This document shows positions 38,164 to 51,215 of a DNA stretch of 64,000 bases, piece by piece. A program made the translations under genes and the position numbers. Location of the stretch: the NCBI GenBank assembly GCA_022818135.1, contig JAFMSR010000005.1, positions 31,675,254 to 31,739,253 on the forward strand. Direction: 5' to 3'. Numbering within the stretch: position 1 is the first letter of the stretch; each line of letters begins with the position of its first letter. Below the pieces are notes generated by a model that was not told the DNA's origin, did no database searches, and was given only the letters and a program-made list of their open reading frames with translations. Source of the DNA: Saxidomus purpurata. Its lineage: Eukaryota; Mollusca; Bivalvia; Venerida; Veneridae.

Positions 38164-39307
38164 GATGAGATTAATTGTGTCCATGTTACCATGTTACTAT
38201 CAAAGCCTTTTACATGAAAAACATCTTTTTAACCTAAGATCGTTTTCAGGTCATCATGTTATTTCATTTTCAACAATGGCATGGCTCTAATAAAAACATT
38301 TTACATTCTTTGTAGCATATTTTAAAACGCGTGAATATGAAAAAAACATTTGATAAAAAAACTGTGAAATACATTTATATCCTGTTCCCACTAGACATAT
38401 ATACATTGAGTTATATATATACCTAATTACATTACTTATATACCATTGTATAGTTATATATATTAAGGTAGTCTGTATAGATGGACACATACTATATAAG
38501 CTTACTCATATATTGTTACTAAACCCAGTGTAACCACATTTAACTTCTACTACATAGTTAGTAAAATAAACTATTTATCTATAAGCCGAAAAATGACATG
38601 TGGATTATAAATCATTTTAAGTTTTTACACAAATTTTGTTATTAAGCCATATCCAACAATATATACCTTAATGCGTACAATCATTCATGCAGATTTTTAT
38701 GACAGAAAGTAAGTATTTTAGAAGGTCTTATTTTAAACATAGATGTAAGATGTAGAAGTCGGCAATTGTAAATGGATCTAGATTCTATAACATCGACGTC
38801 AATTTTAATATAGTGTAGATCAGTACTTATCATATATAGATCTAACTAACATGTCTCAAGTACAACTAAATGTTCAGTGATAGATTAATAAGGCGGTGTC
38901 TTTTATAACCAAAAGAATCTTAAATTCCTGTCAGATCTTTTTGTTGATGTTAATGCAAGAAATAACAGTCTAATAGACCCTAGCATAGATCTACATGTAT
39001 GCAAGACAGTCACGATTTATTTCAACTCTTAAGAACGTCGACTTAATGAAAAATAATACATTATTTTTAGATTTCCCCCCATTACATGTACATATGCAAC
39101 GTCATGCTGTAAATAGTTATGACGTCATAGTTTATGTCATTTTGTATTTGTTTGTTGGCAAACCTTATTGTGGTTTGTCATAGGTTGAATCTATTGCAAG
39201 TAAAAAGAAACTTGGTTGATGCAGTCTGTAATAAAGTCTTTGAAAATGTCAGTGACTGAATTTACAGAGACTTCGAATTCCTCATTATGTATTAATTTTT
39301 ATTCTAG

Positions 39308-39474
39308 GCAACCACACTTTACTGTCTCGTGTTGGAATATGCATCTGGTGGGGATCTTCTAGCCTTCATTAAAAGCCAAAAAGAAGGTCGTCTCCAAGAA
39401 ACTAAAGCCCGTCTCTACTTCAGACAGCTGGTATCTGCCATGCACTTTTTGCACGAAAGAGGTGTGGCTCACAG
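39308..39474 (+). CDS. internal exon of a Ser/Thr protein kinase (CAMK/AMPK-related-like)
   Basis: This 167-nt exon encodes 55 full codons plus two bases of a split Arg codon. The acceptor is TTTTATTCTAG ending at 39307 and the donor is the strong AG|GTATGT at 39475. The peptide covers kinase subdomains V to early VIb: the hinge [12 protein letters not shown] (residues 7-18), where the Glu and Asp fit the ATP-contacting positions; helix D; helix E ([15 protein letters not shown], residues 35-49); and GVAHR, the start of the HRD catalytic loop, whose Asp must come from the next exon. The wording resembles AMPK-related kinases (NUAK, BRSK, HUNK) and testis-specific TSSK kinases; I cannot choose among them from one exon. 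There are no stops or frameshifts. The neighbouring exons were not found, so adjacent introns are long or the exons lie outside the window. If read past the donor, the frame continues about 32 codons into intron. Confidence 0.93.
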
Positions 39475-39663
39475 GTATGTGGTTATAACAAACTGTTCTA
39501 TTCTTATAACAAAATTAATGTATCTAAACAATGAAACTACAGCCAACATTCTGTCATTACATTTCATATGAAAGATTACCATTAGATCTCCACTTTCATC
39601 CATTATGTGTTAGAATATTCATGACCTTACCTGGTGAACAAGAGACAATAGCTTGAATATGCA

Positions 39664-40067
39664 TCTGTATTGGTCGCCTAGGATGTCTTATATCTGTATT
39701 GGCCGCCTAGGATGTCTTATATCTGTATTGGCCGCCTAGGATGTCTTATATCTGTATTGGCCGCCTAGGATGTCTTATATCTGTATTGGCCGCCTAGGAT
39801 GTCTTATATCTGTTTGGCCGCCTAGGATGTCTTATATCTGTATTGGCCCCTAGGATGTCTTATATCTGTATTGGCCGCCTAGGATGTCTTATATCTGTAT
39901 TGGCCGCCTAGGATGTCTTATATCTGTATTGGCCGCCTAGGATGTCTTATATCTGTATTGGCCGCCTAGGATGTCTTATATCTGTATTGGCCGCCTAGGA
40001 TGTCTTATATCTGTATTGGCCGCCTAGGATGTCTTATATCTGTATTGGCCGCCTAGGATGTCTTATA
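39664..40067. repeat. minisatellite, 14 copies of a 29-bp unit
   Basis: The unit is TCTGTATTGGCCGCCTAGGA followed by TGTCTTATA. Units start every 29 bp from 39664, except two 28-bp units: 39809 (one A lost) and 39837 (one G lost). The first unit has GGTCGCC in place of GGCCGCC. The rest are virtually identical, so expansion or homogenisation is recent. It begins 190 bp after the kinase splice donor and so lies in that intron. The unit contains the palindrome CCTAGG and is more G+C-rich than its surroundings. Confidence 0.98.
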
Positions 40068-43000
40068 TCAACCATTTTTAAGTTATATGTGGCATTCATT
40101 ATGTAACAGTTATTCTGTTACACACATTCTTTTATATGCCATGCAATATTTTTTGCTTAAATTGTAATTTATATAGATCTAATTAATTATTAATTCTGAA
40201 CGTTGTTTATTGTAACATAAATATCTACCACGCACAATACGGAAGACATGGTCAATGACGCACATACATAATTATGATTTTCAAAAGTACATGTACATAT
40301 TTTTCTATAATCGCCACATTTTGCTTTATCCTTGCCTTGGCTTAATTTCTAAATTACCATTGAATGTTCAAAGTGATACTCATTGAATGAACAACCAGCA
40401 TTGCAGATTATGATTAGAATTTAAGCTGTTCAGGCTTATCATAATTTTCGAAAGAAGAATCATCTGCTGAAAGCTGGGTAAGAGTTAATCAATAAGGTAA
40501 ATACAATTCTTGAAAATGTTTGTTAATAGTAAATAAAAACAATTGAAGCATAATTTGGAATTACAGTGCTTTAAGTTGTTAACGATGTTCTGGATAACTT
40601 TTCGAAACCAAACCTCGTCACAAATGTTGTCTGCAAGTGTTTCTTTGAAAAGGTATCTATGGATATGATACAGGAAATCCGAAGGAGTTTTCATGGCGTT
40701 TAATATTACAGTTAATATCGTTGTAACGCACACAAATTCGTTGTCACGAGCCTGGCATTTTCTCTACGATCCTTTGAAGTACACTTTCAGGGACTAGGTA
40801 TTGATTCTTGAACGATGCTTCGCGTCTATGAATGGCAAAATTATTCTTTGTTTCATGCTTCACATTTCTGAAAAGTTTCATAGGATTCAATTTTGCATGC
40901 ATGTATTCATTTTCGTTTTTTATTTATAGTTATAATTAAAACATACTGTAAAATCTGCTACAGCCGCGTTGCATTATTTAATATTGTTGGAACCCACTTG
41001 TGCTTGCCTGAAACATGGTTGGAGTAATATTTTGAATACTGAATATTATCAGAAAAAAAACAGGGCAGATGAAAACTTGACATTTTTTATGTAGACGTAG
41101 ACAGTATTTAGTGCTTTTCTGATATTGTTCAGTATTAAAAACATTATACCAACTATGTTCCAAGGATCTACTGGTCGGTACCAACAATAATAATGCAATG
41201 TGGCCGTAGTATATTTTACCACTTTCTCCCTGGATACAGTTTTACCACATTCTCTGAAAGAGAAAAAATACAGTAGTCACATAACTACATGTATATTTAA
41301 TCTCAGAAAGCAAATGGTTGGATGGAGCATAGCAGATTCGGTACATTGGAATGGAGATAAAAATAGAATATAACACAAAACGTGTAAGTTTTGATGTATA
41401 CAAAAACCTTTTGATCAATTTAAACATTCTACAAATCGTCGTTCCAATTCTCATAAACAAGCATACAGTTTCACTGAACAATGTTTTGAAAATGTTGTAA
41501 CCTATATATTCCATCAGTTTGTTTCAATGAATTACAGTTAGTGAAACAGGGATAAAACATCCTTAGCTAAGTTCTAGCCATGAATGGATTCAATTGGCAC
41601 CGTCTATTCTCACATATGTATACTTTATGTGTATAGCTCTTGTGCGCTAGATGGAAAATAACACGAACTCATATGCCGCCAAAATTGACGTGAGCCTTAT
41701 AAAGTAATTATTAACGGATCAACAGTTAGAACTTTCTTGTTACACTAGATCATACACAGTGCTGTCTATTTCAGTGAATTAAAGTTAAGATTGGAATTAG
41801 ACTGCGGTCAATTTACAAGAATTTAACAGCTGTCTGTATTGATTTCCTGTCAGTGGACGGTCTATGTCACTCTCGTAAGACGTACAATGTCTAAATGTCT
41901 AAACAAACCTAGGCATTCTATTTTCCCTGAAATCTAAGATGGACTGTCAAGTCTTGGTCTTTCTTTTTGTGCATAAATACTGTAAACAGAAAAAAAATGT
42001 CTTTTTACCGGCATGCATTTTCCTAATGGGAGAATATTTCTAAATGAAAAAGTCTGAAGCAAAGACTTGCTGTGTTTCTTTTATCTTCTGGTTGTTTAAA
42101 TTTGTACATCTCTGTGTTCATTTGAACAGAAAACCTAGAACTGTCAGTCGGTTTAGTAGTGTTTTGTTTACATTATCATCCAGCGATATCTACTATCTCC
42201 TCTTCTTCACGTTCATTAGCGAAATCTCTTATTTCCCGTTAGTGATATTTATCGACCGTTAGCAATTCTGACATTTCCGTCATGCCAACAAAGTATGTGT
42301 AGAAACATAGTTTATTTCTCAATTCTGAAAGGTCCTACTGCATTATCAGTCTACTGTTGCTGTTTTTGAAGTTTTTGTTTTGACCATATTTTGTCCAAGT
42401 TCACGTTATTCAAAACAAAATGTAGGAACAGTGAATGGTTAATACTGAAAAGCACAATTTTATTTTTTCCCAACAGTAGTAAATGCATACACATTGGAAT
42501 GAATGTTGATTAAAATTTCTAAATTATTTGTTTCTTTGTTTCTTTGTTTCTTTTGAAACAAAAAGGATTTGGCATTTAATTGATGTGTAGTGTTGACTTT
42601 GTATCTTTGTCTGAAATGAATTCTTGTTGTCTAGAACTTTTGCAAAAAATGCATGCATTGTAGCAAAATTTGGACTTCTTACCAAAACTCGGTGAATAGT
42701 TTAACCTCTCTGACCTTGACTCCTACCTTTTCTCATAGTCGGTGGATTTGTTCTTTTGTGTTTAAGTTTGATTATTGGTGGGTAATATATTTCATGGTCT
42801 TTTAGTTAGGTATCATTTTCTTGTTTTACATTCAATTGATCGGAATATCACTCTTTACTCCTATTCAGTTTGTTTCCTTTTTTAAAAAATCAGAATCGAT
42901 AGCATACTCCTGGTTTTGATAATGAGAAATTACAGTTTCCCGCTGTTGTCATCCTAATATTGTTTCTGAATAGCTTCATTGGTGGGAAAATCGGTCAATC

Positions 43001-43971
43001 ATTCTTTACTTAATTTGAACTTCATCGATTTAGAACAGGAACCTTTTCCGATTTTTGTTTATTGTGATACACGCCTTGGAAAGCTGTACGTTAATATGAG
43101 CTTCATGGTGTTTCTTAAAACTTTGCTAGATATTTGTCATGAAATATCGTTCAGAGTTTACCAAATTTGCGGGATTCGTATGTCATTTCGGTATGCGGTC
43201 TTTATCCCTCTTGTTGTAAAAGTTTTGAATCTGTAATAACTAAACTATTTACTGGTTGTAATATTTCGTGGCTAAGATTATATAGTCATAATGCTTTCAT
43301 GTCACACTTTTCCTTAGAATGTTTTCCAACCAAGAACAGAGCGGAAACAAGTTTTAGGTAATTAAATACAGATCGTGACTTGGTTTCAAGTAAATTAATG
43401 TGCTAAAATAAATTCCCATAAATGGTACCCCCTATATACAGAACTCCCTTAAATGCATAACTTGTAGTTCAGCCGTAATCCCTTAAATTTTTGTCTTTGT
43501 CGGCACATATATTTCTGTCGCTACTGTATGTTGTGACTCTGTCTTTTTTACTGCCTTTAACAGTGATTGTCTGACGATAGCTTGTCGCCCACTATTCATT
43601 GATACGCAACGTACCGGGAATATTGAGCCCGGCTCCTGTTTAATTATCACATTAGGAAGTCCTAACTCTATCTCCCTTTATATCAGTGCCAATGCAAGTG
43701 ATGGAATATTCCCTTGTGGACGATGCATTATCATCAGTAAGAGGCTTCGTACACAGATTCATTAAATCTTCCAGTTGTGGACAAAATTTACTCGAAGCCA
43801 GGCCTCAGTGGAATTTGTTTTAATTTTCATTACTTTTATGATAGCTATGTTTCCTTTGTTCGGTGTGGCCGTCACAATGTTGATTTCATTTTGATGTGTT
43901 TTATAGAGTATGTCAGTGAATTGGACTCAAAGGAAAACTACCCTATTTGCTTATTTTTGCAGTAGCAGATA
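40068..43971. other. gene-free stretch, probably kinase intron at its start
   Basis: I searched by eye for the expected next kinase exon (DLK..N and DFG motifs) and did not find it. Open frames are short and unrecognised. Confidence 0.4.
42527..42554. repeat. (TTTGTTTC)n microsatellite
   Basis: About three units alternate TTTG and TTTC. It is a simple low-complexity pyrimidine-rich tract. Confidence 0.8.
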
Positions 43972-44892
43972 CAGTCAAACTTGTGCTAACGGCCACCTGT
44001 TACTAGCGGCCACCTGTGGACAACGGCCAGTCTGAATTCCCCCGTCCAAATTTGCTTAAAAAGGGCCGGGAATAGCGGCCACCTGCCGTCCGCGGTCAGC
44101 GGCCAGTAAAAAGCTTCCCGTTATCGGGTCCGTGATGCGAACAACGGCCACTGAAATTTTTAAAGCTGGCTGAATCAGAGCATTTTGTTTCTTGTAAAGT
44201 TGTTTGCACCTCAAACACGGGCAGAATAATAAAGATGTTTTTGGTGATGAAAAGAAGTGCTAACATTTAATTGTCACACGTAAAATTAATCCGTTCAAAC
44301 TGTCCGGTATTGCGAAAATTGCTTGATTGTTTATTTGATGCGAACATCTTTGCAATTTGGAGTCGCAGTTTTCTTGTTTGTGCAAATAAATAATAATTGT
44401 TTATTTCAGCTAATTAATGCAATCACGTTTCGTAAATTGTTTGTTTATTACAATTAAACTGAAAAACACACCTTTAATCTCGTAAATTAGCCGTTGTATT
44501 GTAATATTCACAATCGGCAATGAAATCAAACAACGGCAAAGGGGCGTAATCCACGTTAATTAAATGATCGTTTCCTGTTTCGAAAAAGTGATCAGCGTCA
44601 CAGTTTCTGGCTTATTAAAGCTTTTAAGGCCTATTAACTAAATTCTGCCTTGTTGATCCGATACAAAATCATTTTGTATTTGATGTGTCATGTGCGACCG
44701 TTTGCAAATTAAACCATATGCCGAATTCGGATAAATCGTTATTCGGTTATGCTTAGCATGTTTATCTGACAATGGTGATGGAACTTGATAAACATGTTTA
44801 GTATGATAAAATATTTTCTGCCCACCCTCCGAACAAAGGTCACCTGTGAACACGGCCGTTTTCATGTTTCCCTTACGGCCGTGCAAGTACTG
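43972..44892. mobile_element. Tigger/pogo-like DNA transposon relic
   Basis: The left end begins CAGTCAAACTTGTGCTAACG immediately after TA and is followed by repeated CGGCCACCTGT-like motifs, the layout of Tigger/pogo-type (Tc1/mariner superfamily) terminal regions. The motif AACGGCCA recurs down to about 44150. A plausible but degraded right end is ACGGCCGTGCAAGTACTG (44875-44892), whose complement starts CAGTACTTG. No TA follows it, so that border is uncertain. No transposase motif is visible inside; the 97-codon minus-strand frame at 44638-44931 does not resemble one. The copy is non-autonomous or internally deleted. The left end is much better supported than the right. Confidence 0.6.
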
Positions 44893-45339
44893 TTCTTTCG
44901 CTTCTAGTTCTGAAATATAGATTCTATTCATTTCCTTAGTTCATGTTTTCCCCTGGCATTTTAATGTGTTATGAGTAGGCGGTCTTCAAAACGAAACCAT
45001 TTGGATGTTATAATATTATTTTTCGATATCCACAAAAATAGACCTACTTTTCAAACTGCCCTGTGTTGGAACGTTGTTGACAGAAATGGCAAAGGTCAGG
45101 CCAAGGGTATCTTAAGTGTATTCATTTGTGAGTGCTAATTGGAAAAATCCCTTGGCTATATCCGAGAACAATAATGTGTTAGATACACTTGTTACAAAAC
45201 TTACAATCCTTTAAACCTCTAGAAGTAAAGGCCCCATGTACCACCTTTGTTTATTGTTTACTGATATAATGAAATTTCATCACAATATATGCAAATGAAT
45301 TGTTTATAAGGGTCTTATTTTCTACAATAGTTGTAACTA

Positions 45340-45545
45340 TTACCCTTAAAATGGCAAATTTTCTGCCTTTGCGACCAGTATATACATCATGATCAGTCTG
45401 CACATCCGTAAAGTTTGATCATGATCTGTATTGTTAGATACTCACTATGAATTATTCTGTAATCGCCTCTTTAAAGGATTACTGGTACTGTCACTATTGA
45501 AATAAGGATTAGCGATAAGTAATATTGATCCAAGATTTAAAGTTA
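45340..45545 (+). mobile_element. dispersed repeat copy, family shared with 25.1 kb
   Basis: This copy shares CTGCCTTTGCGAC and ACATCCG with the one at 25.1 kb. Its core also carries exact 10-bp inverted arms, ATCATGATCA (45386-45395) and TGATCATGAT (45416-45425), around a 20-nt loop. I recall a common clam MITE-like repeat with TTAACCCTT-like ends and this core; here ACCCTTAAA near 45342 would be the left end. The borders are approximate and the family name is unknown to me. Confidence 0.6.
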
Positions 45546-48536
45546 GGACGTTGATTGTCCGTGTCTTAGAGTAAGCAAACTATATATTTTTCTCTGTTTT
45601 TCAACGTATTTAAAGTTTATTACCTAAAAGTTATTTTTGAACTGTTGCTTCCAATTCCAACATAATTTTGGAAAGATTCATGTAAGTAACTTTTTCATTA
45701 GGGGACAAGAATACAAGAAATTCATTTAAAACTAGGAATGTTTTCAAATTTCCTACAATTTCTTACAAAGTCTTCATACAAAGTTAAAGACACTTAAGCC
45801 AGCAAAGAATGTGAAATCCTTTATTCCATCATGAAAGGAGAGAGAAAAAGTTCTCTATTTACACATTTGCCCATGAGAAATGACGTTCAATACTGTACCT
45901 CTCTAGGGGATCATTCTGCCACTTATCGTTCTATTTAATATTCTCCAAACGTCACAGATGACTCGTAAGATCTTGTAGCAGAAGTCGTCTCAAAGACGCA
46001 GCCTTCAGCACACCATTCATTATCTTTTTTACTTGACCGTTCTTGAGTTAATTTTCCAAGACAGTGTTGTTAGAAGTATCATGTGTTTTTTCCTATCGGC
46101 AATGTAGTCTATGCTGTAAATTTCCATTACTGATTTATTGTTGGTCTTAAATTACGTTAAGAATTAGTAAAAGGCGTAAACAAGTTTAAGCATGTTAGTA
46201 AACTTTGGTTCTGAAATCATCTTAACCACTCGAGCGTGTCTGTCCTTTCTAAGAAGCACAAAAGGAGAATAATATTACTGTATGACAAACTGTTGGGGTT
46301 TTTTTGTCGAAATGAATTATGTCCATACTTCAGATTTTTTTTTGCAGAGACATATGAAGTAAGTTTCCAATCAATGTAATTGAAATGAGAGGTTTTCTAA
46401 ATGTGGTACTTTGACCCACAATACAGAATTCGTGCAAATTATGTTTACGTTAACAATGTCTGCTTTGTGAGCTCAAAGACCGGCATGGCACAGAACATTC
46501 TCTGGTAGTGTTTAGAACCCAAAGGAAATGTTTATTTCAAAGATCACACTCTATATATAACCCGTGTAATCGTTGTTTGCAATGTGCCTGATTACATTTA
46601 TATATTTCAATTGTTCCCAGTGCTTTGAATTCGATCTAAAATTAGCCCGGATATGACGTGTTTTGTTGTTTCTGGGAAAGAAAATCTCTTAATGACATGC
46701 GATACTGAACAAAAATAATCCTTCACCGGTGGCATTTTGAACGATTACAAAATTGTCATTGATAGATAATCAATATGAATAGCGGCACCTTTTATTCTTG
46801 ATTTAGAGACGTCTAGATAGTTGAAAAACCAATTGTAATATATATCACTGAAAAACATACAAGATTTATGCTATTGAAGAGGTAACTTTCTCAAAACAAT
46901 ATTGGAGGATACTAAGGAATGGATGATGAGAGACAATTTGAAGTACTTTCACTGATATTTTTGAAGACTATAAGAAATACTTTCAATTATACTAAAGGAT
47001 TTGGTATTTTAGAATACTAAGGTACTATCTAAATAAAGCATTTACCTTTACCAACATTTTACTGATCAAGCTACATTTTGTTATGAGCGATATATTTTGG
47101 TGCCTTTTCGAGCGTATATTGCAACATATATTCCATACTGCTTAACTACTTCAAGTGACCTTGTTTAAGGAACTTGTTTGGCAACAGTGAATGCATACAA
47201 TCTAATGTTGTGCGATATTTTCCCGTTCAAATGATCTGTTTTGATGAGAAGAATTTCTTGTGAGCTTTTCCGATAGAAATTCCTATTGATCTTGTGTCTT
47301 CCTCGAGTGTGTGTAGAGGCCAAGGTAGCTTCAGAATTAAGACTACAGTAGATCAAGTCGTCTGTCAGGATCTCATTGAGTATGTTACGTTTGGTGTATT
47401 TATCTAGTTTGTTTCTTACATGTGTCGACTTCTCGAGATTTCCTCTTAAGTTTCTGCTTAACGTAACATTTATTTGGTTTATTTAGTATTCAACAAAATA
47501 ACCACGGTTTTCTACGAAGTCATCTTATTTTATTTCCAGTTTCTAAAATAACAGATTTCCGTCTCCTTTTACCCAATTTAAGCCATCTTACTACTTAACT
47601 GTTACATGTTTATATTTACGCAGTAAACTCAATTATTTTACGTTTTTGAGTCCAATCATCCTATATGGAGATACCTTATTTCTTGTTCCTTCTCCCGTTC
47701 CATTAATATGTCAGTCGTAATCTTACTAAGAAATCGTGGACATTTCTAGTGTCGTTTGGTATTTGTCTTTGTAATGTTGTTATATTATTGTTCATATAAA
47801 ACAGTATTACTTACATCATACAAAAAGATTTTTATATTCTTGTAGAGCGGGTCTCAATAAGTGTATCAGTACTTCTTTCTGTTACACACATACCATACTG
47901 ACGTTTAGACTTGACAATAAATCCTTCTATACAACTAACTGTAATAAGATTATTTTATTTTTATCATTTTATTCATATGTATTGCCTTATGTATTAATTC
48001 ATAATATACACCAAGAAAAAAGTTTAACAGCCCCTGGAAATTATATAGTGACTTTAAAAAATTGTTTCTTGAAATCACCTTGAAGTAAACGACGGAAAAA
48101 ATGCTGTAAATCATAACAGCAACCCTCTGCACGAAATGCAAACAGTTGTGCACTGCGAGTGTAAGCAGAATGTCTTTAAAAAGATCCGAAGTTCATCTGG
48201 AGGCATGATGGTGATGGTCAGGGTGGTCACACAGGCGTGGTGAAGGTTTACTCTGCTACTGAACGTATGAAGTACGGATGCCATCTGAAGAATCAAAATT
48301 GCATTTTTTTCTCTAATTCGCCACTTTAAATCTTCCTATGACCTCTATGTTCAACAATATCACCCGAAAAGCCTAGCATAATATTACAGTTTTGCCGTTT
48401 TCTGTTTGCCGGAGGGTTGTTGCTACAGTATTCAAACAAGTAAAACAGTATTCTTCCCTAGCTCAATTCGACGGTATTTTCATGATAAAGCTTCGTTAGA
48501 TAAGTCACTATAAAAAATCAGGGAGTGCTTAACTTT

Positions 48537-48557
48537 TGTGTGTGTGTGTGTGTGTGT
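48537..48557. repeat. (TG)n microsatellite
   Basis: About ten uninterrupted TG units. It is a simple dinucleotide repeat with no visible gene association. Confidence 0.95.
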
Positions 48558-51112
48558 AGTTTCACTTTGAAAAGCAAAATATTTTTTCTTGAAGTCTTGT
48601 GCAACAATATCACTTTTCGACACGTCCTGCCCTTTTATAAAGATATGTTTCATTCGCATCTTGTCACAAGTATATAAGACGTGGAAAATGTAAATGAAGA
48701 TTTATGCCCTTCGTTTGTGAGTGCATCGTCATGTTCTGACCAGGACATGTGGGGTTATGATGATAATATGAAAAGCCGCTGTGGTTTTTGTATTTTTTGT
48801 TTTTTACCTTTCATTTTATCATGAAACTGCAGATATTGTGCTGCATTTTACTCTATTTCTTTGCCTTGACCAGTCGTATAGTGCACATGATACTGAGAGG
48901 TCTAACCTTTTTGCACAGGATTAATAAATCTAAAGAAGTAACTCTTATATTCGTCACTATCATTTACGTTACTCATAAAGTGATAAAAAATAATGAAATT
49001 TTCACCAAAATCATCCGATTCAATAAAAAGGCTACTGAAAGTTGTTTTTGGTCATGAAATAGACCAGTTTAATCCTACTGAATACACAAGGTAGATAGAG
49101 AAATAGTCAAACAAGTGATATATGTCGTCTGCTCGATTTAATTATGAAAGGACTAATTATTGTAATATATCATAGTAACATTTTCCTTCGCTTGCGGTCA
49201 TATTGTTTTATATGTTCATCGTTTTCTTCTGAATCAGCATTATACAAATGAACATTTGTTGTATCATTGTCCATTATTGCATCGTGTCATATTTACTTTA
49301 GCGACAAAAGCTTGACCTTTACCACCGAAAAGCTGATTTTGTCTTTGTTGAAACACATGAATATCCATTATCTAAAAATATTTATTTATTCAAGATACTT
49401 TATATTGAATGTTTCATAGTTCTTTGACATTTTACCTGGACTAATTTTTTTCTCGTGGACTAAGGTTAGCAATAAATGTTCGCAAATCGACCTCTTCATA
49501 TAAAATGCGATCTGCAATTCACAAATGTGAGACATGGCATTAATTAATTTCCCTTACCTACGTAAAAATGCAGCTAAATTAATGCACAGGTATAGCTATA
49601 AACATTGGGCGTGTATTTTGTGTATGCTTAATATATGTTGCATTTGTAAACCTAGTATGCAATATCGCCTATAGCACCTTACAACACTCCCTCTTGGGCA
49701 ATCGGTTAGAGATTAGAGACTTTACAATTCCTGCATACAATCACTAGTGATGCTTTCGTGCACTTCTTAATCCAAAACGTATTGGTCATCATTGCTACAT
49801 ATAGTACTAACTGCATGTATCATTGTTTTTGTAAGCCAAATGACCATGGTATTATTTTATCTTAATTAACGTTTGTAGCATTTTCTGTGTGTTACTACAC
49901 TATGCCATTTTTTCAACGTCGATGAAACTATTGTCTTCAATTCGCTACTATAAGAACTTGGATGGACATCAACGACTTTCGTTTCAGTACTGTCATACCT
50001 TACATGATTGCCTTCACTTTGATTTAGTCATAATACTTCTGTCTAGAAACCATAAAAATAAATGAGAAAAAAATACGATCTGTTTGACTTGCTCCAGTAG
50101 TATTGCAAAAAGGCAACAGCCAAAAACGCAGAACATGTTTAGCTTACAAATTAGTACCAACTCATAATTATTCTATGTAGTTGTAATGCACGACCAATGG
50201 CATGTTTTAGTTCTATTTAAAATTCAAGAGAGCGGTGTTAGCTAATTTTACAGAATACATTTATCATTTATATGTTAGTTCAACATTGAAAAAACCCACC
50301 AATGATCCATCAAAATACATGTGAGAACATCTTAAAGTGAAACAATTAAGTTATTATGTGGAAAACAATTAATAGAATTCGTTATTAAAATTGATGATAT
50401 ATAAATGAGTTCACGTGCGTACATGCTCATTAAACCAAGGTGTTAACAGGTTTATGTGTGTTATATGTAGGCTATTGTAAAAAAAATCAATTTCAGCTTT
50501 TACTTAATTTCAAAAATACTTGAGATATTTATAAAAAAGTTGGCATAAAAGACATCACCTTTCAAAGAACATTCCTATCTTCCGTATTTTTATATTATGT
50601 ACTTTGGGGAAAATAAATGTTCTTTCTTTCCCTGGTTGACTGTGAGTTTCAGATTTGAATTACATTTTTCTGCCAAAAGATTGAGATCAAACTTATAAGG
50701 TTGACGGATTGCATTTTAAAAATTACTCGTTAATTACAAGTTTTTCATCGATATCTTTGATTTAGAGTAGCAAATAATGAAAGTGTTCTAAATTGCAATA
50801 CATCATAGTTGAAAAGCGAAAACATTAGACATATATTTTTTTTAAAAAGGAACAATGGATTTTCTTCCGCCTACTGGATTTTTTTACCAGTAAATAATGC
50901 AACATTGAGACCGAATGCGCATCTGACTGCTTATTCTTATAAGAATTCAAAAATACAGCTTGAGGTAAAACATTAATCAAAACTGATTGTAGTCTGTGAA
51001 ATTCGCTCCATAAATACAAAGTGATTAATTAAATTTGACGAACAGATTCATTCGCTTGATACGTGATTACTATCAAAGCAACATATCTAAACATTTCTCA
51101 AGAGAATACGTG

Positions 51113-51215
51113 CAGTCAAACTTGTCTTAAGCCAAAATATGGTCACATGATGCAGAGATAGCTTCTATAGATGTAGTCCAATGTAAATCTAATTTAAAAA
51201 GGCCCATTGAGATAC
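51113..51215. mobile_element. second Tigger-like transposon end
   Basis: CAGTCAAACTTGTCTTAAGC at 51113 shares its first 13 bases with the element end at 43972. It continues with TATGGTCACATG, like the repeated GGTCACCT motifs of Tigger ends. A later TTTAAAAAGGCC also matches TTAAAAAGGGCC in the 44-kb copy. There is no TA directly before it (TG is present), and no opposite end was found, so this is a solitary decayed terminus. The right limit is a guess. Confidence 0.5.

Larger units (their letters stand above)
36805..39307. other. probable intron upstream of the kinase exon
   Basis: No earlier kinase exon could be recognised here. If transcription of the kinase gene crosses this region, it is intron. 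It contains a G-rich tract at 37876-37918, a two-copy duplication at 38048-38163 and TA-rich sequence at about 38394-38464. Confidence 0.4.
44893..51112. other. gene-free stretch with one repeat element
   Basis: Apart from the repeat at 45.3 kb and a TG microsatellite, I see no gene or RNA. Open frames are below 90 codons and unrecognised. Confidence 0.45.

Noticed and set aside
39475..39571. Extension of the kinase frame past 39474
   Set aside because: The GTATGT donor and loss of kinase similarity (the HRD Asp is missing) show that this part is intron.
39664..40067. 29-bp array considered as a CRISPR array
   Set aside because: The units are directly adjacent with no spacers, and the sequence context is eukaryotic.
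44638..44931. 97-codon minus-strand frame inside the Tigger-like element, considered as a transposase fragment
   Set aside because: No DDE or helix-turn-helix pattern is visible, and the frame runs past the probable element end.
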